A DNA stretch of 64,000 nucleotides from Siccirubricoccus phaeus (GTDB lineage: Bacteria; Pseudomonadota; Alphaproteobacteria; Acetobacterales; Acetobacteraceae), in contig NZ_SRXO01000005.1 of NCBI RefSeq assembly GCF_008360935.1, positions 212,098 to 276,097 on the forward strand, written 5' to 3'. The position numbers and the translations under genes are program-made. Positions 34,405-45,020 of this stretch are shown here, in pieces. The notes beneath the pieces are model-generated. The model had not been told where the DNA came from. It made no database searches and saw only the letters and a program-made list of their open reading frames with translations. Position 1 is the stretch's first letter. Every line of letters starts with the position of its first letter.

Positions 34405-37290
34405 ATGGCCGGAGTGGACATTCTCGCCAGCGCGATGACGGGCGCCAACGCCGCCTATCTCGCCGATACCTATGCCCGCTGGGTGGAGAATCCCGGCAGC
34501 GTCGATCCTTCCTTCGCCGAGCTTTTCGCCGCGCTGAACGATGATGCGCGCGCCGTGCTGACCGATGCGCTCGGCGCCTCCTGGGCGCCCCGCCCGCGCG
34601 GCGGCTTCGCGCCGGAGCCGGAGGCGCCGCCCACCGCCAGGGGCAAGGACGGCAAACCCGCCCCCGCCGCCGCGGCGGACCCGGCCGCCATCCGCGCCGC
34701 GCAGCTCGATTCCATCCGCGCCCTGATGCTGATCCGCAGCTACCGGGTGCGCGGCCATCTGGAAGCGCAGCTCGACCCGCTCGGCCTGCAGCAGCCGAAG
34801 CCGCACCAGGAACTCTCCCCCGCCTTCTGGGGCTTCACCGAGGCCGATCTGGACCGGCCGATCTTCATCAACGGCGTGCTGGGGCTGGAGACCGCCTCGG
34901 TCCGCCAGATCCTCGAAGTCTGCCGCGCCACCTATTGCGGGCCGATCGGCGTCGAGTTCATGCATATCCAGGATCCGGAGCAGAAATCCTGGATCCAGCA
35001 GCGCATGGAAGGCGCCCCCTGGGTCCGCGCCTTCGACGCCGCGGCGAAGCGCCGCATCCTCTCCCAGCTCACGGAAGCCGAGGGCTTCGAGGCTTTCTGC
35101 GCGAGGAAATACGTCTCCACCAAGCGCTTCGGCCTGGAAGGCGGCGAGAGCACCATCCCCGCGGTGCAGACCGTGATCGAGACCGCAGCCGCGGCGGGGG
35201 TGAACGAGATCGCCATCGGCATGGCGCATCGCGGCCGGCTGAACATGCTGGTGAACGTGGTGAAGAAGCCCTTCACCCAGGTCTTCTCGGAGTTCAAGGG
35301 CGTCGGCGCCAACCCCGACGACGTCCAGGGCTCGGGCGACGTGAAGTACCACCTCGGCACCAGCACGGATGTCGAGGTGGCGGGGCGCATGGTGCATCTC
35401 TCGCTGCAGCCCAACCCCTCACATCTGGAAGCGGTGAATCCGGTGGTCGCCGGCAAGGTGCGGGCGCGGCAGGACATGTCGGGGGACACCAAGACCCGGC
35501 ATTCCGTCATGGGCATCCTGCTGCATGGCGATGCCGCCTTCGCCGGCCAGGGCGTGGTGTATGAGACGCTGGCGATGAGCCAGCTCATCGGCTACCGCAC
35601 CGGCGGCACCATCCACATCGTCACCAACAACCAGATCGGCTTCACCACCGTGCCGGTGCATGCCTATTCCGGCCTCTACTGCACCGATGTGGCGAAGAGC
35701 GTGCAGGCGCCGATCTGGCATGTGAATGGCGACAACCCGGAGGCGGTGGTCTTCGTCTCCCGCCTCGCCGCCGAATTCCGCCAGCAATTCGCCACCGACG
35801 TGGTGGTGGACATCGTCTGCTACCGCCGCCACGGCCATAATGAGAGCGACGAGCCGGCCTTCACCCAGCCGATCATGTATGGCCGGATCCGCGAGATGAA
35901 GACGACCCGCACCCTCTATGCGGAGCGCCTGGCCGCCGAGGGCACGGTGCCGGCCGAGGAGAGCCGGGCGGTGCTGGACGCCTTCAACCAGAAGCTTGAG
36001 GAAGCGCACCAGGCGGCGCAGAGCTTCAAGCCGAACAAGGCGGATTGGCTGGAAGGCCATTGGTCCGGGCTGAAGGCCGTGGCGGTGGGCGAGGAGGTGG
36101 AGCAGCTCCACGCCACCGCCGTCCCGCTGGAGACGCTGCGCGAGGTGGGCAGCGCGCTGGCGCGGGTGCCGGAGGGCTTCTCCGTCAACCCGAAGATCAC
36201 CCGCCAGCTCGAGGCCAAGAAGCAGGCGATCGAGAGCGGCGAGGGCATCGACTGGGCGACCGGCGAGGCGCTCGGCTTCGGCACGCTGCTGCTGGAAGGC
36301 CATCGCGTGCGCCTCTCCGGCGAGGATGTCCAGCGCGGCACCTTCAGCCATCGCCACGCCTATCTCGTCGACCAGAAGACCCAGGCGGAATACGTCCCGC
36401 TGAACAACATCCGCGACGGCCAGCCGAAATTCGAAGCCTTCAACAGCCTGCTCTCCGAATTCGGCGTGCTCGGCTTCGATTACGGCTACTCGCTGGCCGA
36501 CCCGCACACGCTGGTGCTGTGGGAAGCGCAATTCGGCGACTTCGCCAATGGCGCCCAGGTCATCATCGACCAGTTCATCGCCAGCGCGGAGACCAAGTGG
36601 CTGCGCATGTCGGGCCTCGTGATGCTCCTGCCGCATGGCTACGAGGGGCAGGGGCCGGAGCATTCCTCCGCCAGGCTGGAGCGCTACCTGCAGCTCTGCG
36701 CCGAGCGGAATCTCCGCGTCTGCAACCTGACCACGCCGGCGAATTACTTCCACGCGCTGCGGCGGCAGTTGAAGGCGAACTACCGCAAGCCGCTGATCCT
36801 GATGACGCCGAAATCCCTGCTGCGGCACAAGCTGGCGGTCTCCTCGCTGGCGGATTTCGGCCCGGGCAGCGCCTTCCGCTACGTGATCCCGGAGATCGAC
36901 GCGATCGCGCCGGAGGAGGAGGTGAAGCGGGTCGTGCTCTGCACCGGCAAGGTCTATTACGACCTGCTGCAGGAACGCCGCGACAAGGGCATCAAGGATG
37001 TGGCGCTGATCCGGGTGGAGCAGCTCCATCCCTTCCCGACCGCCGGCCTGAAATCCGCGCTGGCGCCTTATAAGCGCGCCGAGGTGGTGTGGTGCCAGGA
37101 GGAGCCTGAGAATATGGGCGCCTGGACCTATATGGACCGGCGGCTGGAGAAGGTGCTGAAGGAGCTGGACATCGCGGCGAAGCGGCCGGAATTCGTCGGC
37201 CGCCGCGAGGCGGCGAGCCCGGCCACCGGCCTCGCCAAGGTGCACGGACAGGAACAGGAAACCCTGGTGCGGCAGGCGCTGGGCCTTTAA
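34405..37290 (+). CDS. sucA: 2-oxoglutarate dehydrogenase, E1 component
   Basis: Thiamine-diphosphate-dependent decarboxylase of the 2-oxoglutarate dehydrogenase complex. A 961-residue protein: N-terminal NAAYLADTYARWVENPGSVDP, LIRSYRVRGHLEAQLDPLGL, GMAHRGRLNMLVNVV, PNPSHLEAVNPVVAGK, the ThDP motif GDAAFAGQGVVYETL to HIVTNNQIGFTT, then the transketolase-like FGTLLLEGHRVRLSGEDVQRGTFSHRH and LPHGYEGQGPEHSSARLERYL. The ATG at 34405 has a good ribosome site; an upstream open stretch to 34357 lacks one. odhB follows 31 bases later. Confidence 0.97.
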   Translation: MAGVDILASAMTGANAAYLADTYARWVENPGSVDPSFAELFAALNDDARAVLTDALGASWAPRPRGGFAPEPEAPPTARGKDGKPAPAAAADPAAIRAAQLDSIRALMLIRSYRVRGHLEAQLDPLGLQQPKPHQELSPAFWGFTEADLDRPIFINGVLGLETASVRQILEVCRATYCGPIGVEFMHIQDPEQKSWIQQRMEGAPWVRAFDAAAKRRILSQLTEAEGFEAFCARKYVSTKRFGLEGGESTIPAVQTVIETAAAAGVNEIAIGMAHRGRLNMLVNVVKKPFTQVFSEFKGVGANPDDVQGSGDVKYHLGTSTDVEVAGRMVHLSLQPNPSHLEAVNPVVAGKVRARQDMSGDTKTRHSVMGILLHGDAAFAGQGVVYETLAMSQLIGYRTGGTIHIVTNNQIGFTTVPVHAYSGLYCTDVAKSVQAPIWHVNGDNPEAVVFVSRLAAEFRQQFATDVVVDIVCYRRHGHNESDEPAFTQPIMYGRIREMKTTRTLYAERLAAEGTVPAEESRAVLDAFNQKLEEAHQAAQSFKPNKADWLEGHWSGLKAVAVGEEVEQLHATAVPLETLREVGSALARVPEGFSVNPKITRQLEAKKQAIESGEGIDWATGEALGFGTLLLEGHRVRLSGEDVQRGTFSHRHAYLVDQKTQAEYVPLNNIRDGQPKFEAFNSLLSEFGVLGFDYGYSLADPHTLVLWEAQFGDFANGAQVIIDQFIASAETKWLRMSGLVMLLPHGYEGQGPEHSSARLERYLQLCAERNLRVCNLTTPANYFHALRRQLKANYRKPLILMTPKSLLRHKLAVSSLADFGPGSAFRYVIPEIDAIAPEEEVKRVVLCTGKVYYDLLQERRDKGIKDVALIRVEQLHPFPTAGLKSALAPYKRAEVVWCQEEPENMGAWTYMDRRLEKVLKELDIAAKRPEFVGRREAASPATGLAKVHGQEQETLVRQALGL

Positions 37291-37321
37291 GGCGCAGCGC
37301 GGCGCGGGAAGGTAGCGAGAT

Positions 37322-38581
37322 ATGGCGACGGATATCCTGGTGCCCACCCTGGGCGAGAGCGTTTCCAGCGCAACGGTGGCGCGCTGGCTGAAGAAGGCCG
37401 GCGAGGCCGTGGCGGTGGATGAGCCGCTGGTCGAGCTGGAGACCGACAAGGTGACGGTGGAGGTGAATGCGCCGGCCGCCGGCGTCATCGAATCCATCTC
37501 GGCGGATGAGGGCGCGGAAGTGGCGCCTGGCGCGGTGCTGGGCGTGATCGGCGGCGCCGGCGCCGGCGCTGCCCCGGCCAGGCCGCAGCCCGCCCCGGCG
37601 GCGCCGGCCCCGGCGCCCGCCGCCGCGGCGCAGCCCAAGGTGGAAGCGCCGCGCGTGCCGGCCGGCCCGGTGGCGGTGCCCGGCGCGCCCGTTTCCGGCA
37701 CCCATGCGCCGCTGCCCGCCGCCGCCAAGATGATGGCGGAGAACAACGTGACGGCCGAGCAGATCGGCACCGGCACCGCGAAGGATGGCCGCATCAGCAA
37801 GGGCGACGTGCTGGACTTCCTGGCCCGCCCGGCGGCGGCGCCTGCCCCCGCCGCCAAGCCCGCCGCGCCCCGCGCCGAGGAGGCGGGCGAGGAGCGGGTG
37901 AAGATGACCCGCCTGCGCATCACCATCGCGCGGCGGCTGAAGGAGGCGCAGAACACGGCCGCCATGCTCACCACCTTCAACGAGGTGGATATGGGCGCCG
38001 CCATGGCGCTGCGCACGGAATACCGCGACGTCTTCGAGAAGAAGCACGGCGTCCGGCTCGGCTTCATGTCCTTCTTCGTGAAGGCCTGCGTCGCGGCGCT
38101 GAAGGAATTTCCGGCGGTGAACGCCGAGATCGACGGCGACAGCATCATCTACAAGCACTTCGTGCATATGGGCATCGCCGTCGGCGGCCCGAACGGGCTG
38201 GTGGTGCCGGTGCTGCGCAATGCGGACAAGATGGGCTTCGCCGAGATCGAGAAGACCATCGGCGGCTTCGGCAAGCGCGTCCGCGACGGGCAGTTGAAGC
38301 TGGAGGAGATGGCGGGCGGCAGCTTCACCATCACCAATGGCGGCATCTACGGCAGCCTGATGTCCACGCCGATCCTGAACCCGCCGCAGAGCGGCATCCT
38401 CGGCATGCACAAGATCCAGGAGCGGCCGATGGTCGTGAACGGCAAGGTCGAGGTGCGGCCGATGATGTATCTCGCCCTCTCCTACGATCATCGCATCGTG
38501 GACGGGAAGGAAGCGGTCAGCTTCCTGGTCCGCGTGAAGGAGAGCATCGAGGATCCACGCCGGCTGATGCTGGATATCTGA
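37322..38581 (+). CDS. sucB: dihydrolipoyllysine succinyltransferase, E2 of 2-oxoglutarate dehydrogenase
   Basis: Core of the 2-oxoglutarate dehydrogenase complex. A 419-residue protein with one lipoyl domain (lipoylated Lys in [16 protein letters not shown], about residue 43), an Ala/Pro linker, the peripheral subunit-binding domain ([20 protein letters not shown] then [13 protein letters not shown]), a second linker and the catalytic domain ending [20 protein letters not shown] with the active His and Asp. The E3 gene lpd, often next in alphaproteobacteria, is not here; a 94-residue unknown follows instead. Confidence 0.97.
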   Translation: MATDILVPTLGESVSSATVARWLKKAGEAVAVDEPLVELETDKVTVEVNAPAAGVIESISADEGAEVAPGAVLGVIGGAGAGAAPARPQPAPAAPAPAPAAAAQPKVEAPRVPAGPVAVPGAPVSGTHAPLPAAAKMMAENNVTAEQIGTGTAKDGRISKGDVLDFLARPAAAPAPAAKPAAPRAEEAGEERVKMTRLRITIARRLKEAQNTAAMLTTFNEVDMGAAMALRTEYRDVFEKKHGVRLGFMSFFVKACVAALKEFPAVNAEIDGDSIIYKHFVHMGIAVGGPNGLVVPVLRNADKMGFAEIEKTIGGFGKRVRDGQLKLEEMAGGSFTITNGGIYGSLMSTPILNPPQSGILGMHKIQERPMVVNGKVEVRPMMYLALSYDHRIVDGKEAVSFLVRVKESIEDPRRLMLDI

Positions 38582-38688
38582 GGCGCGGCTTTTTCCGAAA
38601 CCCGGCGCGGCGATCTGCTAGGCTGCGCCGGCAAGCGGCGGGGCGCTTGACGCCCCGCCCATAACCATGCCCGGGGAGTCACAGTCAC

Positions 38689-38973
38689 ATGCGTTCCTAT
38701 GACGGCCAATTCTCCGACAACCGACCGCTGAAGCGGACGCGGGAGGAGAAGGTGCGCCTGCTGGCGGAGCTGAAGGAAACCATCCGCAGCCTGAAGCCGC
38801 ACACCTCGCCGGAGCTGCGCACCTCCATCGCCGGCAAGATCAAGGAGCTGGAGGCGGATCTGGCGGCGCCGCCGCCGCCGCCGCGGGAACGGCGGATGCC
38901 GTCTCACCAGCAGGACCAGTTCGGTACCGGCCCGCGTCCGCCAAGGCGGCCGCGGCCGCCGCGGGAGTTCTGA
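38689..38973 (+). CDS. small charged protein with Pro/Arg-rich tail
   Basis: A 94-residue protein. The helical first part (KRTREEKVRLLAELKETIRS, then LKPHTSPELRTSIAGKIKEL) has heptad-like leucines and could form a short coiled coil; the last 35 residues are rich in Pro and Arg and probably unstructured. No family recognised. GGGGAG about nine bases before the ATG is a good ribosome site, and GATCTGCTAGGCTG at about 38611 could be a -10 region. It lies in the gap where lpd is often found. Confidence 0.6.
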   Translation: MRSYDGQFSDNRPLKRTREEKVRLLAELKETIRSLKPHTSPELRTSIAGKIKELEADLAAPPPPPRERRMPSHQQDQFGTGPRPPRRPRPPREF

Positions 38974-38975
38974 GC

Positions 38976-39150
38976 CTCGCAGGGGGCGCTGCCCCCATCG
39001 AACGCATGCGTTCGATCCCCGCCGGGGCCGGGACCTGGCCCCGGACCCCGGTCTGAGTTTCAGACCCGCGGGTTGAACCCGCCGACTCACACCGGGGCCC
39101 GGGGAGGGGTCCCCTCCCCGGCGGGGGTTCCGGGGGCGGGGCCCCCGCCA
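38976..39150. repeat. modular GC-rich intergenic repeat
   Basis: GGGGGCGCTGCCCCC, the palindrome GAACGCATGCGTTC (39000-39013), GGGACCTGGCCCCGGACCCC, CAGACCCGCGGGTTGAACCC and GGGGAGGGGTCCCCTCCCC in series. The central part is the closest match to the copy at 13374-13500. No gene seen. Confidence 0.8.
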
Positions 39151-39169
39151 AGCAGAGGAGCCGCAACCG

Positions 39170-39553
39170 ATGTCCGTCACCGGCCTGCCCCCCTATGACG
39201 AGGGCAACATCTTCGCCCGCATCCTGCGCGGCGAGATTCCCTGCAAGAAGGTCCATGAGGATGAGTGGGCCCTGGCCTTCCACGACATCCACCCGCAGGC
39301 GCCGGTGCATGTGCTGGTCATCCCCAAGGCCCCCTATGTCAGCACCGCGGATTTCCACGCGGCGGCGCCGGCGGAGCTGATCGCCGGCTTCTGGCGCGCC
39401 GTTGCCGCCACCGCCAGGGCGCTGGGGCTGGAGGCGGGAGGCTACCGCATCCTCTCCAACATGGGTGCGGATGCCGGGCAGGAAGTGCCGCATTTCCATG
39501 TCCACATCTTCGGCGGCCGGAAGCTGGGCCGGATGGTTCCCGCTTCGCATTGA
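39170..39553 (+). CDS. HIT-family protein (HinT-like)
   Basis: A 127-residue histidine triad nucleotide hydrolase. NIFARILRGEIPCKKVHEDE, ALAFHDIHPQAPVHVLVIPK and the triad EVPHFHVHIFGGRKLGRM (HxHxH) are all present. HinT-type enzymes hydrolyse adenosine phosphoramidates. In many alphaproteobacteria this gene follows hisE, whereas here it is 24 kb away. AGAGGAG upstream is a strong ribosome site. Confidence 0.93.
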   Translation: MSVTGLPPYDEGNIFARILRGEIPCKKVHEDEWALAFHDIHPQAPVHVLVIPKAPYVSTADFHAAAPAELIAGFWRAVAATARALGLEAGGYRILSNMGADAGQEVPHFHVHIFGGRKLGRMVPASH

Positions 39554-39601
39554 TCACGCGTGGCGCTTGCCCTGGCGCCGCCCCGGGGCAAGAGTGCGCG
39601 C

Positions 39602-40453
39602 ATGGCTCAGACCCCAGAGGCCGAGGCGCGGGCCGCGCTGGAGGCCGCAGGCACCTTGCCCGATGCGGAGCTCGACCTTGGCGCCGTGGCGCTGCAGCTT
39701 GCGCGCATCGATGCGCCGGAGGCGGATTGGCGCGGCGCCGCGGCACAGCTCACCAGCCTGGCCCAGGCCGCCGTCGCCGCCGCCACTGCGGATCAGGAAG
39801 CCGATGCGGGCGATGCGGAACGCCGCCGCGCCGCCCTGGCGGAGGTGATCCACGCCCGCTTCGGCTTTGCCGGCGACAGCCGCAATTACGAGGATCTGGC
39901 GAATGCCAACCTCATCCGCGTCGTGGAACGGAAGCTGGGCCTGCCGGTCGCGCTCGGCATCATCTGGCTGCATGCGGCGGAGGCGGCGGGCTGGGCGGCG
40001 CATGGCATCGATTTCCCCGGCCATTTCCTGCTGGCGATCGAGGGGCGCAGCGGCCAGGCCATCGTCGATGTCTTCGATGGCGGCACGGGCCTCTCGGCGC
40101 CGGACCTGCGCATCCTGATCAAGCGGATCGAGGGCGAGCGGGCGGAATTGCGCCCCGGCCTGTTGCGCCCGATGGACAAGCGCCAGGTGCTGCTGCGGCT
40201 GCAGAACAACATCAAGCTGCGGCGGCTGCGCAGCGGCGACATGGCCGGCGCGCTGGCCTGCACCGAGGACATGCTGCGCCTGGCGCCGGACGCGGTGGTG
40301 CTGTGGCGGGAGGCGGGGCTGATGAACCAGCGCCTGGACCGCATCTCGGCGGCGCTGTCCTGCCTGGAACGCTCGCTGGAGCTGGAACCGGAAGGCGAGG
40401 CGGCCCGCCGCATCCGCCTGGTGATGGAGGAGCTGCGGCAGCGGCTGAATTGA
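39602..40453 (+). CDS. SirB1-family transglutaminase-like / TPR protein
   Basis: A 283-residue protein. AEVIHARFGFAGDSRNYEDLANANLIRVVERKLGLPVALGIIWLHAAEAAGW matches the SirB1 transglutaminase-like core (family consensus around YxDPxNSxLNxVLxRRxGxPIxLxxxYxxxA), with GIDFPGHFLLAIEG holding the conserved HF. The C terminus (about 200-280) forms two TPR-like helical pairs (LACTEDMLRLAPDAVVLWRE). Function in bacteria is unclear. The ATG at 39602 follows AAGAG; a GTG at 39560 is also in frame. 48 bases after the HIT gene. Confidence 0.82.
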   Translation: MAQTPEAEARAALEAAGTLPDAELDLGAVALQLARIDAPEADWRGAAAQLTSLAQAAVAAATADQEADAGDAERRRAALAEVIHARFGFAGDSRNYEDLANANLIRVVERKLGLPVALGIIWLHAAEAAGWAAHGIDFPGHFLLAIEGRSGQAIVDVFDGGTGLSAPDLRILIKRIEGERAELRPGLLRPMDKRQVLLRLQNNIKLRRLRSGDMAGALACTEDMLRLAPDAVVLWREAGLMNQRLDRISAALSCLERSLELEPEGEAARRIRLVMEELRQRLN

Positions 40454-40504
40454 GCCCGCCACCGCCGCCCGGCTTCAGGCGCTCCGCCTCAACCCCACCC
40501 TGTC

Positions 40505-40651
40505 GTTGCCCTGCCGCGGCTTTGCCGCGGCAGGCTCTGTGCGAGGCGCCGCTCTTGGAGCGCCTCGAAGGGCCCCTGCGGCATCGCGCAGCGATGACGC
40601 GGGGCGTAGTCCGGGGCCCCCACGACGTTGCGCAGCAACGTCGTGGGGAGT
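40505..40651. repeat. intergenic repeat family with GCGGCTTTGCCGC hairpin, copy 1
   Basis: GTTGCCCTGCCGCGGCTTTG through CCGCGGCAGG (a hairpin), GTGCGAGGCGCCGCTC, and near the other end CCGGGGCCCCCACGACGTTG paired with CAACGTCGTGGGG. Copies with the same order lie at 51925-52022 and, inverted, at 54963-55060. It sits between convergent genes (SirB1-like and typA) and can end both transcripts. Confidence 0.85.
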
Positions 40652-40654
40652 GCC

Positions 40655-42484
<1,830 letters not shown>

Positions 42485-42689
42485 CGGGGATCCGATTCCA
42501 CTGAGTGCCGCAACGCAAAACCGCGCCGTCCCAGCGCCCTGTCTCGGGGGGCGTGGGCCAGGCGGCGCGGGCTGGCGGCATGTTGCGGCGCACAGATAGG
42601 CGTTCGGCGCGGGAAATGCGAGGGGAAATGGCGGGGCTTCGGCCCGGGCCGCGGCGGAGGCGCCGCGCCGCCTGCCCCCCCTGGAGCAA

Positions 42690-42720
42690 TATCCGATCAG
42701 GTGGAAATCACCTGATCGGA
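42690..42720. repeat. perfect palindrome CCGATCAGGTG/CACCTGATCGG
   Basis: An 11 bp stem with a five-base loop (GAAAT) at 42692-42718, followed by GAGACAAGCTGCTCTAG. It is a separate REP-type unit directly joined to the 107 bp repeat. 42485-42689 upstream of typA contains no supported gene. Confidence 0.85.
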
Positions 42721-42732
42721 GACAAGCTGCTC

Positions 42733-42839
42733 TAGAGCGTGATCGGTTGAGGTCGAATCGACCGAAACCGTGAATCACGCGACCGAACAATGAGCTAGAG
42801 CGGGGCGGGTGAGCGCAGCTCAACCGATCCCGCTCTAGC
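42733..42839. repeat. 107 bp dispersed palindromic repeat, copy B
   Basis: Identical to 8836-8942 except for two positions (CACGCG versus CACACG, and GGGTGAG versus GGGCGAG). Its right edge (CTCTAGC) overlaps the stop codon of the LysR gene (TAG at 42837-42835). Confidence 0.95.
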
Positions 42840-43746
42840 CACGGCGGCCGAGGAAGGCGCCGCCGGCATCCAGCAGCGCGTCGAAGGCGCGGGCGGCAGG
42901 GCTGGGCTGGCGGCCGGGGATGCGCAGGCGGTTGAGGTTGCGGCGGATCACCAGGTCCCGCAGCGGAATCACCCGCAGCCGTCCGAGGGCGATCTGGTCG
43001 AAGGCCGCGGCGGCGGAGACGATGCCGACGCCGAGCCCCGCCGCCACCAGATGCTTGATCGATTCGGTGCTGCCGATCTCCAGCCGCTGCCGCGGCACCA
43101 CGCCATGCGCGGCCAGGGCGGTATCCACCACCTCCCGGCTGCCGGAGCCGGGTTCCCGCACATGCAGGATCTCCGCGGCCAGGGCGGCGGCGGGCACCGG
43201 CGCCGCCTCCCCCGCCAGACGGTGCCCGGGGGAGGCGATGAGCACCATCTCATCCTCCTGCCAGAAGGCCGCCTCGATCCCCGGCAGCTCCACCGGCCCC
43301 TCCACCAGGGCGATATCCAGCTCCCGCGCCGCCAGCGTCTCGGCGATCGCCAGGGTATTGGCGCTGGTCAGCCGCAGCTCCACCGCCGGATGCGCCAGGT
43401 GGAAGGCGCCGACGATCTCCGGCAGCAGGTAGGTCGCGATGGTGGTGCTGGCGCCGAGATGCAGCGTGCCGCGGTCGAGCCCGGCCAGCGCCGCCAGCTC
43501 CTCCTCCGCCGCCCGCTCCGCGGCGAAGAGGGTGGCGGCGTGGCGCGCCAGCACCTGGCCGGCCTCGGTCAGCCGCACCCCGCCCGGGCCGCGTTCCAGC
43601 AGCGGGCTGCCCAGCCGCCCCTCCAGCTCCCGCACCCCCTTGGAGATGGCGGGCTGGCTGAGATGCAGCGCGGCGGCGGCGCGGGAAAAGCCGCCATGGG
43701 CCGCAACGGCGGCGAAAAGGCGGAGCAGATGCAGGTTGAGGGCCAT
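42835..43746 (-). CDS. LysR-family regulator, divergent from the YeiH-like gene (YeiE-like)
   Basis: A 303-residue regulator. The N-terminal winged helix LHLLRLFAAVAAHGGFSRAAAALHLSQPAISKGVRELEGRLG is standard, followed by the periplasmic-binding-like effector domain (LLPEIVGAFHLAHPAVELRL, LVAAGLGVGIVSAAAAF). Being divergent from a yeiH homologue, it corresponds by position to YeiE of enterobacteria, which responds to sulfite; that assignment is by context. Its stop lies in the edge of the 107 bp repeat. Confidence 0.88.
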   Translation of the reverse strand: MALNLHLLRLFAAVAAHGGFSRAAAALHLSQPAISKGVRELEGRLGSPLLERGPGGVRLTEAGQVLARHAATLFAAERAAEEELAALAGLDRGTLHLGASTTIATYLLPEIVGAFHLAHPAVELRLTSANTLAIAETLAARELDIALVEGPVELPGIEAAFWQEDEMVLIASPGHRLAGEAAPVPAAALAAEILHVREPGSGSREVVDTALAAHGVVPRQRLEIGSTESIKHLVAAGLGVGIVSAAAAFDQIALGRLRVIPLRDLVIRRNLNRLRIPGRQPSPAARAFDALLDAGGAFLGRRG

Positions 43747-43771
43747 AACCAGACGCCATGGATGTATGGAG

Positions 43772-43789
43772 ATAATGTATTTGAGTTAT
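43772..43789. promoter_or_regulatory. LysR-type binding site between the LysR and YeiH genes
   Basis: ATAATGTATTTGAGTTAT is an inverted repeat ATAA-N10-TTAT with the T-N11-A character of LysR operators, in a short AT-rich patch of the 109-base divergent region. It would let the regulator control both genes. Confidence 0.55.
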
Positions 43790-43855
43790 AGACCGGCCGG
43801 GTCTTCAGCATAGGGGCCGGGGCGCTTCCCGGCGCCGTCGCGGGACCCCAGCTCC

Positions 43856-44875
43856 ATGTCGAGTGTCGCCTCCCACCTCCAGCGCCTGGCGCCGGGGGTG
43901 CTGCTCTGCCTTGCCGTCTCGCTGGCCGCCTACGGGCTGGAATGGGTGGAATGGGCGCTGACCGGGCATCGGGCGCTGGATGCGCTGGTCATCGCCATCC
44001 TGTTGGGATGCGTGCTGCGCAGCTTCTGGCAGATCGGGCCGGGCTGGCAGCCGGGCATCGGCTTTACCGGCAAGACGCTGCTGGAAGTGGCGGTGATGCT
44101 GCTGGGCGCCACGCTGGATGGCCGGCTGGTGGCGGCCGCCGGGCCCGGGCTGGTGCCGGCCGTCGCGCTGCTGGTGCTGCTGACCCTCGGCCTCGGCTAC
44201 GGGCTTTCGCGGGCGCTGGGGCTTTCGCCGCGGCTGGCGATGCTGGTGGCCTGCGGTAATTCCATTTGCGGCAATTCCGCCATCGCCGCGGTGGCGCCGG
44301 TGATCGGCGCGGAGGCGCGCGACGTGGCGGCGGCCATCGCCTTCACCGCCGTGCTCGGCGTGCTGGTGGTGCTGACCCTGCCGCTGCTGATCCCGGTGCT
44401 GGATCTCTCCCAGGCGCAATACGGGGTGATGGCGGGGCTGACGGTCTATGCCGTGCCGCAGGTGCTGGCGGCGGCGGCGCCGGCCGGGGCGTTCAGCGTG
44501 CAGCTCGCGACGGCGGTGAAGCTGCTGCGGGTGCTGATGCTGGGGCCGATGGTGCTGCTCTTCTCGCTCTGGGGCCGCTGTGGCACGCCGGCCGGTGGCG
44601 TGCGGTCCCTGACCCGTTTCGTACCCTGGTTCATCCTGGGCTTTCTCGGCCTGGCCCTGGCGCGGGCAGCGGGGCTGCTGCCGGAGGCGGCGGCGGCCCC
44701 GCTCGGCACGCTGGCGCATGGGCTGAGCGTCGCGGCCATGGCGGCGCTCGGCCTCGGCGTGGACCTGCGCAGCCTGAAGCGCCTGAGCGGCCGGGTCAGC
44801 GCCGCCGCCCTGGGTGCGCTGCTGGTGCTGGCCGGCCTGAGCCTCGGGCTGATCTGGCTGCTTGGCATCGCCTGA
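43856..44875 (+). CDS. YeiH-family putative sulfate exporter
   Basis: A 339-residue inner-membrane protein with about ten hydrophobic segments. Family landmarks: DALVIAILLGCVLRSFW, PGIGFTGKTLLEVAVMLLGATLDG, the strongly conserved VACGNSICGNSAIAAVAPVIGA, YGVMAGLTVYAVPQVLAAAAPAG, and AMAALGLGVDLRSLKRLSGR. YeiH (Cons_hypoth698) proteins are annotated as sulfate/anion exporters, but transport has been shown for few. Control by the divergent LysR gene is likely. Confidence 0.87.
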   Translation: MSSVASHLQRLAPGVLLCLAVSLAAYGLEWVEWALTGHRALDALVIAILLGCVLRSFWQIGPGWQPGIGFTGKTLLEVAVMLLGATLDGRLVAAAGPGLVPAVALLVLLTLGLGYGLSRALGLSPRLAMLVACGNSICGNSAIAAVAPVIGAEARDVAAAIAFTAVLGVLVVLTLPLLIPVLDLSQAQYGVMAGLTVYAVPQVLAAAAPAGAFSVQLATAVKLLRVLMLGPMVLLFSLWGRCGTPAGGVRSLTRFVPWFILGFLGLALARAAGLLPEAAAAPLGTLAHGLSVAAMAALGLGVDLRSLKRLSGRVSAAALGALLVLAGLSLGLIWLLGIA

Positions 44876-45015
44876 GATGGGGCTTCGGCTCCTCGGCCCC
44901 CCGCCTTGAGTCTGCTGGCTGAACCCACGGGCCCAAAACCCACACCGGGTTGGGGGGGCCGCCCCCCGCGGAGGTGCAGAAGGAGTGCCTGCTGCCGGCG
45001 GTAAGGGCGGCGCCC
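44876..45015. repeat. modular intergenic repeat between convergent genes
   Basis: CCGCCTTGAGTCTGCTGGCT, GAACCCACGGGCC, CACACCGGGTTGGGGG and GCGGAGGTGCAGAAGGAGTG in series, parallel to the copy at 14526-14746. It lies between the YeiH gene and the PfkB kinase gene and probably terminates both. Confidence 0.7.
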
Positions 45016-45020
45016 GCCAA

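Noticed and set aside
35419..38148. 909-residue minus-strand open frame opposite sucA and sucB
   Set aside because: It is the antisense of two clear TCA-cycle genes and shows no domain.
42485..42823. N-terminal extension of TypA through 42485-42823
   Set aside because: The open frame runs through palindromic repeats; the conserved TypA start [12 protein letters not shown] is at 42484.
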